From NCBI RefSeq assembly GCF_014784055.1, contig NZ_CP061813.1, positions 955,501 to 1,019,500 of the forward strand: a DNA stretch of 64,000 nucleotides, in the 5' to 3' direction. A program made the translations under genes and the position numbers. This document shows, piece by piece, positions 47,360-56,568 of the stretch. Origin of the DNA: Polaribacter haliotis (GTDB lineage Bacteria; Bacteroidota; Bacteroidia; Flavobacteriales; Flavobacteriaceae). Each line of letters starts with the position of its first letter. The first letter of the stretch is position 1. Under the pieces are notes generated by a model that made no database searches, was not told the DNA's origin, and saw nothing but the letters and a program-made list of their open reading frames with translations.

Positions 47360-48124
47360 ATGAAAAAATCGGAATTAAAAGAATTTTTAGACGAAAAAGT
47401 TATTTTATATAACAATCCTAAGTTTATTGAATCAGACCCAATTCAAATTCCACATCGTTTTTCTTTAAAAGAAGACATTGAAATTGCTGGTTTTTTAACC
47501 GCAATTATTTCTTGGGGAAATAGAACCATGATTATTAGAAATGCTTCTAAAATGATGGAATTATTAGACAATTCTCCTCACGATTTTATCATCAATCATC
47601 AAAAAAAGGATTTAGAAAATTTGAATGATTTTGTGCACAGAACTTTTAATTATATAGATTTTAAGCAATTTATAATATCATTAAAACATATTTATTCAAA
47701 TTATGGTGGCTTAGAAGAAGTACTTTCTATAAAAGACAATTCGAAAACTTACCAAACTGCTATTCATAATTTTAAACAACTTTTTTTTGAAGTTGAACAT
47801 CAACAAAGAACTCAAAAACACATTTCAGATCCTCTTAAAAATTCTGCAGCAAAACGAATTAACATGTTTTTACGATGGATGGTTAGAAATGATAAAGCAG
47901 GTGTAGATTTCGGAATTTGGAAAACCCACAATTCTGCAAGTTTATCTTGCCCTTTAGACGTACATTCTGGAAACGTAGCTCGAAAGTTAAAATTACTTCC
48001 AAGAAAACAAAACGATTGGAAAGCAGTTGCAGAATTAGATAAAAACTTAAGAAAATTAGACGCTAAAGATCCTGTAAAATATGATTTTGCCCTTTTTGGA
48101 TTGGGAGTTTTCGAAAAGTTTTAA
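47360..48124 (+). CDS. TIGR02757 family protein
   Basis: 254 residues, soluble. The sequence has the recognisable pattern of the TIGR02757 family: SDPIQIPHRFSLKEDIEIAGFLTAIISWGNRTMI, then KRINMFLRWMVRNDKAGVDFGIWK and PLDVHSGNVARKL near the end. The region resembles helix-hairpin-helix DNA glycosylases (MFLRWMVR and LDVHSGN), so a DNA-related role is possible, but no activity is established for the family. Single gene between two terminator/promoter gaps. Confidence 0.85.
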   Translation: MKKSELKEFLDEKVILYNNPKFIESDPIQIPHRFSLKEDIEIAGFLTAIISWGNRTMIIRNASKMMELLDNSPHDFIINHQKKDLENLNDFVHRTFNYIDFKQFIISLKHIYSNYGGLEEVLSIKDNSKTYQTAIHNFKQLFFEVEHQQRTQKHISDPLKNSAAKRINMFLRWMVRNDKAGVDFGIWKTHNSASLSCPLDVHSGNVARKLKLLPRKQNDWKAVAELDKNLRKLDAKDPVKYDFALFGLGVFEKF

Positions 48125-48192
48125 TTAGAAGTTAACAACTGTTTTCAAATTCCTTTTTTTGTAATAAATTAGACTTTCCAAATTTCTAGATT

Positions 48193-49677
48193 ATGAAAAA
48201 AGCACTTACAATTGTCATTCTTTTTATAAGCCTATCTTTCTGGGCACAAGATTCTAGAATCCCTCTAGATACTATGGTTGTAACTACCAATTCTGTTGTA
48301 ATTAAAGGAAAAACGATTCCATATAAAGCAACCACTGGAATGCAACCAGTTTGGAACGATAATGGAGAAATAATTGCCTCTCTTTATTATACATATTACA
48401 AAAGAACAGACATAAAAAACACAGCGAAAAGACCCATTGTAATGTCTTTTAATGGTGGACCTGGCTCTGCTTCTGTTTGGATGCACATTGCATACACTGG
48501 CCCAAAAGTTTTAAATATAGACAATGAAGGTTTTCCAGTACAACCTTATGGAGTTAAAGACAACCCAAATTCTATTTTAGATGTTGCAGATATTGTGTAT
48601 GTAAATCCAGTAAACACTGGATATTCCAGACCAGTTGTTGCAAAAGATAAAAAATTAGACAAATCTTTATTTTTTGGAATAAATGCAGATGTTACATATT
48701 TAGCAGGTTGGTTAAATACATTTATAACAAGAAATAATCGTTGGGAATCTCCAAAATATATCATTGGAGAAAGCTATGGAGGAACTCGTGTAATGGGTTT
48801 AGCAGACGAATTACAAAACAAACAATGGATGTATTTGAATGGTGTTATAATGGTTTCTCCAGCAGATTACAAGGTGTTAAGAACACAAAGCTCTGTTGAT
48901 TATGCACTAAACTTACCTTATTTTACAGCCGCTGCTTGGTATCATAAAATGTTACCACCAGAACTACAGCAAAAAGATTTATTAGAAATACTGCCAGAAT
49001 CAGAAAATTTTGCGATTAATTCTTTGCTTCCTGCCCTCGCAAAAGGTGGTTTTATTTCCAAAAATGAAAAAAACAGCATCGCAAAAGAGTTTTCTAAATA
49101 TTCTGGTTTAAGTGAAAAAGTAATATTACAAAACAATTTAGAAGTATCTCCAAGTTTTTTTTGGAAAGATTTATTAAGAAACAAAACAGGACAAACCATT
49201 GGACGATTAGATTCTAGATATTTAGGCTTAGATAGGCGTGAAAGTGGAATTAAACCAGATTTTAACTCGGAACTTACTTCTTGGCTACATTCTTTTACAC
49301 CCGCTATTAATTATTACATTCGAGAAGAATTAAATTTTAAAACAGATATTAAATACAATGTTTTTGGCCCTGTTTCTCCTTGGGATAATAGAAACAATAA
49401 TGTTAGAGAAGGTTTGCGAAAAGCGATGGCACAAAATCCGTATTTAAAAGTTTTAATACAATCTGGTTATTATGATGGTGCAACCACTTATTTTAGCGCA
49501 AAATATACCATGTGGAAAACAGATCCTAGTGGAAAAATGAAAGATCGTTTCTTTTTTAAAGGATACAGAAGTGGACATATGATGTATTTAAGAAGCGAAG
49601 ATTTACAAAAAGCAAATGACGATTTAAGAGATTTTATTAGTAATAGTTTGTCTAATGGAAAATCTGCAAAATATTAA
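48193..49677 (+). CDS. S10 family serine carboxypeptidase-like protein
   Basis: 494 residues with a signal peptide ending SFWAQ. The motif NGGPGSASVWMH (oxyanion side) and the nucleophile Ser194 in GESYGGTR match S10 carboxypeptidases; the Asp of the triad is in GYYDGATTYF (~428) and His in SGHMMYL (~461). Exported, probably to the periplasm or beyond, where it would trim peptides from the C-terminus. The bacterial members are little studied. It is followed after four bases by a BatA-like gene. Confidence 0.88.
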   Translation: MKKALTIVILFISLSFWAQDSRIPLDTMVVTTNSVVIKGKTIPYKATTGMQPVWNDNGEIIASLYYTYYKRTDIKNTAKRPIVMSFNGGPGSASVWMHIAYTGPKVLNIDNEGFPVQPYGVKDNPNSILDVADIVYVNPVNTGYSRPVVAKDKKLDKSLFFGINADVTYLAGWLNTFITRNNRWESPKYIIGESYGGTRVMGLADELQNKQWMYLNGVIMVSPADYKVLRTQSSVDYALNLPYFTAAAWYHKMLPPELQQKDLLEILPESENFAINSLLPALAKGGFISKNEKNSIAKEFSKYSGLSEKVILQNNLEVSPSFFWKDLLRNKTGQTIGRLDSRYLGLDRRESGIKPDFNSELTSWLHSFTPAINYYIREELNFKTDIKYNVFGPVSPWDNRNNNVREGLRKAMAQNPYLKVLIQSGYYDGATTYFSAKYTMWKTDPSGKMKDRFFFKGYRSGHMMYLRSEDLQKANDDLRDFISNSLSNGKSAKY

Positions 49678-49681
49678 ATAA

Positions 49682-51622
49682 ATGCAATTTAAAAACCCTG
49701 AAATTTTATACTTTTTTGCACTACTAATTATCCCGATTTTAGTACATCTTTTTCAACTGCAAAAGTTTGTAAAGATCCCTTTTACCAATGTTGCTTTTTT
49801 ACAAAAACTACAACAACAAACACGTAAGAGTTCTCGTATAAAAAAATGGTTAATTTTAGCAACTAGACTATTATTATTTTCTGCGATACTTTTAGCTTTT
49901 TCTCAACCTTATTTTAGTGATAAAAATATAGATAAAAAACAACACACTTTTATTTATTTAGATAATTCTTTAAGTACAAACACAAAAGGAGAAAAAGGAA
50001 ATTTATTAAAAATTGCTTCACAAGAAATTATAGAGAGTTCTAACGAAAAAGATGTATATTCGTTGCAGACAAATACCAATTTCTATAAAGACATTTCTAA
50101 AAATGAATTGAAAAATTTATTACTAAAAGTAGAAAACACATCAAAAAAAATAGATTTATCGACAGTTTTTCTAAAAATAGACCAGCAAAACAAAAGTAAC
50201 ACCAACACTTTACATAAAAACATTTTAATTTCTGATTTTCAAGATACTTATAAAAATAAGTTTACAAATGTAACACCCTCTTTTTCGGCTATAAAATTAG
50301 AATCTTCACTAAAAAGCAACCTTTCTATTGATAGTGTTTTTGTTGGCAATGCAAACACAACCAATTTTACAGTAAATGCAATTATAAAAAATCAAGGAGA
50401 AGAAAAAAACAACACTCCTATTTCCATTTTCAATAACGAGAATTTAGTAAGCAAGCAATCTTTTTCAATTGATAAAGATGCTTCGAAGACGATTCAGTTT
50501 ACGATACAGAATCAAGATACATTTTTAGGAAAAATACAATTAATTTTTAGCGATACTTTTCAATTTGATAACACGTATTTTTTCAGTATAAATAAACGTA
50601 AAAAAGCGAGTGTTCTGGCGATTGGAAATGAAGCAGATTTCTTGTCTAAAATTTATACAGAAGATGAGTTTAATTTCTCGAACTCTACCATCCAAAATGT
50701 AAATTATAATGCCATCCCAAAACAGCAATTAATCATCTTAAATAGTTTAGAAAATATTCCGGAAATTTTAGCACAAAGTCTATTTGATTTTTCTAAAAAC
50801 GGAGGAAGTTTGGTAATTATTCCAAATGAAAAATCGGAGGTAAATTCTTACAATTCATTTTTTAATAAAATGCAGATTGGGCAATTTCAAAATAAAATAA
50901 TCGATACTTTAAAAATTACTTCTATAAATTACAACCACCCTTTGTTTAAAAATGTTTTTTCTAAAAAGGTAAATAATTTTCAATATCCATCTGTTTATAG
51001 CCTCTACCCTATTTCTTCAAAAAATAACAATACTATTATTTCGTTCGAAAATAATACTCCTTTTATAAGCGAATTAAAAAATAACATTTATTATGTTTCT
51101 AGTTCATTAGCAAAAACGAATAGTAACTTTTTAAATTCACCTTTAATTGTACCTGTATTTTATAATTTCGGACAATTAAGTTTTCAATTCCCACAATTAT
51201 CTTACAGAGTTGATACAGAAAATAAAATAGGAATTGAAACCCAATTAGGAAAAGACGAAATTTTAACGATTGCAAACAACCAAAATTCGTTTATTCCATT
51301 ACAACAGACTTTTCAGAATAATGTAGTAATAACAACGAAAGAGCAACCTTTAGAAGCTGGAATTCATGCAATCTTAAAACAAAAAGACACCTTACAAAAC
51401 ATTGCTTTTAATTTCCCTAAAGAAGAAAGTTCTTTACAATATTTAGACTTAAATACACTTGCAGAAAACAATAAAAACATAGAGATATCTTCTTCTATTC
51501 CAGCAACTTTTGATGCTTTGAACAAAAAAAATGAAGTTCAATGGCTTTGGAAATGGTTTTTAGCGTTGGCAATTGTATCTTTGTTATTAGAAATTTTGAT
51601 TTTAAAATTCTATAAACCATGA
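49682..51622 (+). CDS. BatA N-terminal domain membrane protein
   Basis: 646 residues. The first ~80 residues are the TIGR02226-type N-terminal region (LYFFALLIIPILVHLFQLQKFVKIPFTNVAFL, then KWLILATRLLLFSAILLAFSQP), two helices known from BatA. The VWA metal site of BatA is absent: residues 80-620 form a large non-cytoplasmic beta-rich region with no recognisable motif, and a final helix follows (ALAIVSLLLEILILKF). Its stop overlaps the next start by four bases (ATGA at 51619). Role unknown; perhaps an envelope-stress or Mox-type complex component. Confidence 0.82.
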   Translation: MQFKNPEILYFFALLIIPILVHLFQLQKFVKIPFTNVAFLQKLQQQTRKSSRIKKWLILATRLLLFSAILLAFSQPYFSDKNIDKKQHTFIYLDNSLSTNTKGEKGNLLKIASQEIIESSNEKDVYSLQTNTNFYKDISKNELKNLLLKVENTSKKIDLSTVFLKIDQQNKSNTNTLHKNILISDFQDTYKNKFTNVTPSFSAIKLESSLKSNLSIDSVFVGNANTTNFTVNAIIKNQGEEKNNTPISIFNNENLVSKQSFSIDKDASKTIQFTIQNQDTFLGKIQLIFSDTFQFDNTYFFSINKRKKASVLAIGNEADFLSKIYTEDEFNFSNSTIQNVNYNAIPKQQLIILNSLENIPEILAQSLFDFSKNGGSLVIIPNEKSEVNSYNSFFNKMQIGQFQNKIIDTLKITSINYNHPLFKNVFSKKVNNFQYPSVYSLYPISSKNNNTIISFENNTPFISELKNNIYYVSSSLAKTNSNFLNSPLIVPVFYNFGQLSFQFPQLSYRVDTENKIGIETQLGKDEILTIANNQNSFIPLQQTFQNNVVITTKEQPLEAGIHAILKQKDTLQNIAFNFPKEESSLQYLDLNTLAENNKNIEISSSIPATFDALNKKNEVQWLWKWFLALAIVSLLLEILILKFYKP

Positions 51623-52878
51623 TTACGCTTCTAAAATCGGCTAAAATTATAGATGCCTCTAGCCCATTTCATCAACAAACTAAAGATATTTTAATTAGTG
51701 ATGGAATTATTAAAAAAATAGCTAATTCCATTCCAAACAAAAAAGAGTATCAACTTGTAAAAAAAGAAAACTTACATGTTTCTTGTGGTTGGTTCGATAC
51801 AAGTGTTTCTTTTGGAGAACCGGGTTACGAAGAAAGAGAAACAATTAAAAAAGGATTGCAAGTTGCTGCAAAAAGTGGTTTTACTGCAGTTGCTGTGAAT
51901 GCAAATTCCAATCCTGTAATAGACAATAAATCTGCAGTAGAATTTTTAATAAACAAAGCAAACGGATTTGCCACAAAATTATACCCAATTCCTTCTTTAA
52001 CACAAGGTAGCAAAGGAATTGAAATGGCAGAATTATACGATATGCAACAATCTGGAGCGATTGCTTTTGGAGATTACAAAAAACCAATTGAGAACGATAA
52101 TTTAATGAAAGTTTCACTTTTATACGCTCAGAATTTTGATGGTTTAATTCTTAGTTTCCCAAAAAATAATGCAATTGCTGGTGCAGGAATCGCACACGAA
52201 GGTATTAATAGCACCAAATTAGGCTTAAAAGGAAGTCCTGCTTTAGCAGAACACATTCAAATTGCCAGAGATTTATTTTTATTAGAATATACTGGAGGAA
52301 AATTACACATACCAACAATTTCTTCAGCAAAGTCAGTAGAATTAATCAAGGACGCAAAAAAGAAAGGTTTGCAAGTTACTTGTAGTGTTACTTCTCATCA
52401 TTTGGTTTTAACAGATAATGAGTTGCATGAATTTGATAGTAATTTTAAAACAAACCCGCCTTTAAGAACAAATTCCGATACAAAAGCATTGCAGAAAGGT
52501 GTGAATTCTGGCGTAATCGACATAATTACTTCTGATCATAATCCTATGGATATCGAACATAAAAAAGTGGAGTTTAGCGAAGCAAAAGACGGAGTAATAG
52601 GTTTAGAAACAGCATTTGGAGCTGTTAATTCAGTTTTAGAATTGGAAAAATTTATTGAAAAAATCACTTCAAATCCAAGAAGAATTTTTGGTATAGAAAC
52701 TACTTCAATCTCCGAAGGAAAAACAGCAGATATTTCTCTTTTTAATCCGGATGAAAAATACACATTCACGAAAGGATATATTTTATCGACTTCTAAAAAC
52801 AGCCCTTTTATTAATAAAAAACTAATTGGAAAAGTTTATGGAGTTTTCGCAAACAATCAATTGATTTTAAATTCTTAA
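51619..52878 (+). CDS. Dihydroorotase-like amidohydrolase lacking the HxH metal motif
   Basis: 419 residues of the amidohydrolase fold, closest to class I dihydroorotases in layout: an N-terminal beta domain, a TIM barrel (~55-350) and a C-terminal return. The canonical DxHxHxREPG is D60-T-S-V-S-F-G-E-P-G here, so both strand-1 metal His are Ser and the Arg is Gly. The later His pair (TSHHLVLT) and SDHNPMD Asp/His remain. Loss of the HxH pair argues against normal two-metal catalysis. In bacteria with ATC-linked pseudo-dihydroorotases (PyrC') such proteins are structural. The gene is often labelled dihydroorotase by similarity. Confidence 0.82.
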   Translation: MITLLKSAKIIDASSPFHQQTKDILISDGIIKKIANSIPNKKEYQLVKKENLHVSCGWFDTSVSFGEPGYEERETIKKGLQVAAKSGFTAVAVNANSNPVIDNKSAVEFLINKANGFATKLYPIPSLTQGSKGIEMAELYDMQQSGAIAFGDYKKPIENDNLMKVSLLYAQNFDGLILSFPKNNAIAGAGIAHEGINSTKLGLKGSPALAEHIQIARDLFLLEYTGGKLHIPTISSAKSVELIKDAKKKGLQVTCSVTSHHLVLTDNELHEFDSNFKTNPPLRTNSDTKALQKGVNSGVIDIITSDHNPMDIEHKKVEFSEAKDGVIGLETAFGAVNSVLELEKFIEKITSNPRRIFGIETTSISEGKTADISLFNPDEKYTFTKGYILSTSKNSPFINKKLIGKVYGVFANNQLILNS

Positions 52879-52882
52879 AAAT

Positions 52883-53209
52883 ATGGAAAATACAACTGCA
52901 AAAGACGGAAAAGTAATTGCAATTATAAGTTACATTACTATTATTGGAACATTAATCGCTTATATATTAAATAAAGATAAAAAGAATTATTTTGCCAGTT
53001 TTCATATTCGTCAAGCTTTAGGAATTGGTATTTTATATTTGATTAATCAATGGATAATTTACGCATATATGGGTAGAACTGCAGGTTGGGCTGTAGGAAT
53101 TTTTATTTTTGTCTTGTGGGTTATTGCTTTAATTGGTGTTATTCAAGACGAAGAAAAAAAAGTTCCTGTTTTGGGTGATCATTTTCAAGAATGGTTTAAA
53201 AATATATAA
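52883..53209 (+). CDS. DUF4870-like small membrane protein
   Basis: 108 residues with three hydrophobic segments (~12-28, ~47-64, ~71-88). KNYFASFHIRQALGIGILYLIN is the characteristic centre of DUF4870-like proteins, which have a cytosolic loop before TM2. No catalytic motif. It starts four bases after the dihydroorotase-like gene and 16 bases before the esterase gene, all within one operon. Confidence 0.78.
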   Translation: MENTTAKDGKVIAIISYITIIGTLIAYILNKDKKNYFASFHIRQALGIGILYLINQWIIYAYMGRTAGWAVGIFIFVLWVIALIGVIQDEEKKVPVLGDHFQEWFKNI

Positions 53210-53225
53210 ATAGATTTTATTTAGA

Positions 53226-53867
53226 ATGAGCGATTTACATTATTTAGTAAGAGAACCTAAAAAAGCATCTGAAAACCCGCCTTTGTTAATTCTACTACAT
53301 GGCTATGGAAGTAACGAACAAGATTTATTTTCTTTTGCAGAAGAATTACCAGAAGATTTATTAATTATAAGCGCTCAAGCACCACTTTCTATGGGATTTG
53401 GAGGCTATGCTTGGTACACTATTAATTTTGATGATGTGAATGGAAAATTCTCGGATTTAAAAGAGGCAAAAGAATCTATCGATAAAATTGCTATTTTTAT
53501 TGATGAAATAAAAACAAAGTACAACACGAATCCTAATAAAACGTTTCTTTTAGGTTTTAGTCAAGGCGCTATTTTAAGCTATTCTTTAAGCTTTTTCTAC
53601 CCAAACAAGGTAAATTATGTAATTGCTTTAAGTGGTTACGTAAATACAAAATTATTACCCCAAAATATGCCAACCAATTTAAAAACGGAATATTACAGTT
53701 CTCATGGTTCTGTAGACCAAGTTTTACCAGTAGATTGGGCAAGAAACACCAAACCTTTTTTAGATAAATTAGGTGTTGAAAATGTATATTCGGAATATAA
53801 TGTTGGTCATGGAGTTGCTCCACAAAACTTTTATAGTTTTAAGAGTTGGGTTGAGAAACAATTATAG
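53226..53867 (+). CDS. Phospholipase/carboxylesterase family alpha/beta hydrolase
   Basis: 213 residues, soluble. The nucleophile Ser112 is in GFSQGA, the oxyanion loop is LLHGYGSNEQDL (residues 24-35), and the acid and base are Asp in SVDQVLP (~168) and His in VGHGVAPQN (~199). The size and motifs match the YtpA/EstB-like carboxylesterase group. Natural substrate unknown. End of the run beginning at 48193. Confidence 0.88.
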   Translation: MSDLHYLVREPKKASENPPLLILLHGYGSNEQDLFSFAEELPEDLLIISAQAPLSMGFGGYAWYTINFDDVNGKFSDLKEAKESIDKIAIFIDEIKTKYNTNPNKTFLLGFSQGAILSYSLSFFYPNKVNYVIALSGYVNTKLLPQNMPTNLKTEYYSSHGSVDQVLPVDWARNTKPFLDKLGVENVYSEYNVGHGVAPQNFYSFKSWVEKQL

Positions 53868-54017
53868 GTTTTTGATTTTTGACAATATTTACAATTATTT
53901 TTTAATAATCGATTAAACATTCATTAGACTTCTCTTCAGTTTTAAAGATAGTTAAACTAACCAAAAAAACTTATTTTCTAAGTTAATTTTCAGCTTAACT
54001 CCTACTTTCTTTTAAAC

Positions 54018-54025
54018 TATCTTTG
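54018..54025 (+). promoter_or_regulatory. Candidate -7 element for rhlE
   Basis: TATCTTTG matches TAnnTTTG and lies 16 bases before the ATG at 54042. No upstream TTTG at a fitting distance is seen. Confidence 0.45.
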
Positions 54026-54041
54026 CATAAAAATATTTTAC

Positions 54042-55277
54042 ATGCAGTTTTCTGAAATTCCACTTGATAAATCCATCTTAAAAGCAGTTGCTGAAGAGCG
54101 TTTTCAAACACCAACTTTAGTACAACAACAAACCATTCCTTTAGTTTTAAACAAAAAGAATGTTATTGTTTCTGCAAATACAGGAACAGGAAAAACTGCG
54201 GCTTTTGCGTTGCCAATTATTCATTTATTGTTGAATAATGAAAAAGATGATAAAAAGAAGAAGAAAATAAAATCTTTAATTGTTACTCCAACTCGAGAAT
54301 TGGCGATTCAGATTTTCGAGAATTTTAATAGTTTTAGTAAATATACAGATCTTAAAACTACTGCAGTTTATGGAGGTGTTTCTTTAGAACCTCAAAAAGA
54401 GATTTTAGGGGAAGGTGTAGATATTTTAATTGCAACGCCTGGAAGGTTAATTGACTTGCAAATGCAAGGAAATATTGATTTAAGTGCTATTGAAATTTTC
54501 GTTTTAGATGAAGCCGATTTAATGTTAGACATGGGTTTCATTAAAGACATCAAGAAAATAGAAGCTTTATGTCCAAGAAACAAACAAACGTTACTTTTCT
54601 CTGCTACAATTCCAGATTCAATAACACAATTAGCCAATAAAGTTCTTAAAAACCCAGTAAAAGTTGAAATAAATCCAGAGGAAACAACTGCCAAAAATAT
54701 TGGCCAGCTTTTGTATTATCTTCCTAAAAAGAACAAGACAGATTTGTGTTTGCTTTTATTAAGAACTACCATAAATGGAAGAATCATAATATTTAGACGC
54801 ACAAAAAATGGAGTTGATAAATTAGAGCAAACTTTACTTAAAAACGGTTATAAAGCTGCAAGTATTCATGGGGATAAAACGCAAGCAATTAGAAACAAAG
54901 CCATTGAAGATTTCAAAGATAAAAAAGCCCATATTTTAATTGCGACAGATGTTGCTGCACGTGGAATTGACATTACAAATGTAGATGCCATTATTAATTT
55001 TGATATTCCTAATGTTCCAGAAACCTATATTCACAGAATTGGTAGAACTGGTAGAGCAGGAAAATCTGGAATTGCATTTTCTTTCTGTTCTCCAGACGAA
55101 AATGGATATATTAAGTTAATTGAAACTTTAATTGAAAAGCCTATTAAAATAATTACAGAACATCCTTATGTAATTAATAAGCCAAAACATACCAAAAAAC
55201 AACCTAATACCATTAGCAAAAATAAAAAAGGCAGAAAATCTGAAGCTTCTAAAAAGAAGAAAAAACGTTGGTATTAA
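54042..55277 (+). CDS. rhlE: DEAD-box RNA helicase, RhlE type
   Basis: 411 residues. SANTGTGKT, PTRELA, TPGRL, DEAD, SATIP and HRIGRTGR occur in order across the two helicase domains. There is no extra RNA-binding domain; the tail is ~35 residues rich in Lys (KPKHTKKQPN to KKKKRWY). This is the shape of RhlE, which acts in ribosome maturation and RNA turnover. It is the second DEAD helicase in the window and differs from deaD at 21730 by lacking the DbpA domain. Confidence 0.9.
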   Translation: MQFSEIPLDKSILKAVAEERFQTPTLVQQQTIPLVLNKKNVIVSANTGTGKTAAFALPIIHLLLNNEKDDKKKKKIKSLIVTPTRELAIQIFENFNSFSKYTDLKTTAVYGGVSLEPQKEILGEGVDILIATPGRLIDLQMQGNIDLSAIEIFVLDEADLMLDMGFIKDIKKIEALCPRNKQTLLFSATIPDSITQLANKVLKNPVKVEINPEETTAKNIGQLLYYLPKKNKTDLCLLLLRTTINGRIIIFRRTKNGVDKLEQTLLKNGYKAASIHGDKTQAIRNKAIEDFKDKKAHILIATDVAARGIDITNVDAIINFDIPNVPETYIHRIGRTGRAGKSGIAFSFCSPDENGYIKLIETLIEKPIKIITEHPYVINKPKHTKKQPNTISKNKKGRKSEASKKKKKRWY

Positions 55278-55383
55278 GTTCTTTATGTAATTTGATTTAT
55301 TTCTAACAGTTTTAAAAATATAACTTAGCTATATTATAATTCATTAAAACGACATTAAAATTGTTTTATGTTAGCATTAATTT

Positions 55384-56523
55384 ATGAAAAAATATTTACC
55401 AATAATTATAGTTTTATTTTTTTTGACCATAAAATCTTGTACAAGTCAAAAATTTAAACAGAATATAGAAATTGATAAATCGTTAAATTCATTTAATAGG
55501 AAAGTAGATTCTATTGTTGCTAACAAAATGAATACTTATAACATTCCTGGTCTTTCTATTGGCATTATAGTAAATGATTCGATAGTATATACTAAAGGTT
55601 ATGGAATAAAAAATATAAACACCAAACACATAGTTAATAGTAATTCAAATTTTCATACAGCATCTATTAGCAAATTATTTACAGCTCAAGCAATAATAAT
55701 ACTCGTTCAGAAAAACAAGATAAGTCTTAACAATAAGCTGGTAGAAATTATTCCAGAATTAAAATATAAAGATGAAAGAGTAAAAAATATAACTATAAAA
55801 TCTCTGCTTAACCATACTTCTGGTTTGACAGACGTGAATAACTATCATTGGAAAAACAATAATAAATCTGATAATAGTTTGAGTGATTATATTTTAGGAC
55901 TTAATTTAAAATTACGATCTGAGCCACATAAAGAATACAACTACAGTAATTTAGGGTATAATATTTTGGGTTACGTTATCGAAAAGTTATCAGAAACAAA
56001 CTTTGACGAATTTATTAAAGAAAATATTCTAATCCCTAGTCAAATGTCAAGTAGTGATTTCAGATATTTTAAAATAGCTGATTCATTAAAAACATCACCA
56101 CATTCTAAAAGATTTATTACAAAAAGAATTTATAAAAGCAAAACGTATCCTTATACAAGAGAACAAGCGCCAAGTAGTACATTAAACTCATCATCAAATG
56201 ACTTGAGTAAATGGATGATTTCATTTTTAAAACCGATAGATAGTCTGAATTTAAAAAATAGTTTTCAGCAAATGCTAGAACCAAGTTTCAGTTCATACCC
56301 TTATATTGGTTTAGGTTTTCAATTAAATAATTTATTTAATAAACAAACAATTGGTCATTTTGGAGGAGACAAAGGCTATAAAAGTTATTTAATAATGGTT
56401 CCAAAAGAAAAAATTGGATTGGTACTTTTAGCAAATTGTGATTATGATGAAGATTTTAGACAAGAAATTTTACATCCAATATTAAAAATAATGCTAAAAA
56501 ATAAAAAACTACAAATTAATTAA
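55384..56523 (+). CDS. Serine hydrolase, class C beta-lactamase family, lipoprotein
   Basis: 379 residues. The signal ends KSC, a lipobox, so it should be lipid-anchored. The catalytic motif S94-I-S-K97 is followed by YNYSNLGYN (the YxN motif, ~residue 194) and HFGGDKG near 330 in the place of KTG. These are the three motifs of the AmpC/DD-peptidase-like family; many members are esterases or peptidases and not beta-lactamases. It stands alone, with no promoter match seen in the 107-base gap before it. Confidence 0.85.
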   Translation: MKKYLPIIIVLFFLTIKSCTSQKFKQNIEIDKSLNSFNRKVDSIVANKMNTYNIPGLSIGIIVNDSIVYTKGYGIKNINTKHIVNSNSNFHTASISKLFTAQAIIILVQKNKISLNNKLVEIIPELKYKDERVKNITIKSLLNHTSGLTDVNNYHWKNNNKSDNSLSDYILGLNLKLRSEPHKEYNYSNLGYNILGYVIEKLSETNFDEFIKENILIPSQMSSSDFRYFKIADSLKTSPHSKRFITKRIYKSKTYPYTREQAPSSTLNSSSNDLSKWMISFLKPIDSLNLKNSFQQMLEPSFSSYPYIGLGFQLNNLFNKQTIGHFGGDKGYKSYLIMVPKEKIGLVLLANCDYDEDFRQEILHPILKIMLKNKKLQIN

Positions 56524-56568
56524 TAACTAAAACTACTGTTATAGACTCATTTACGAAGCTGTTAATCA

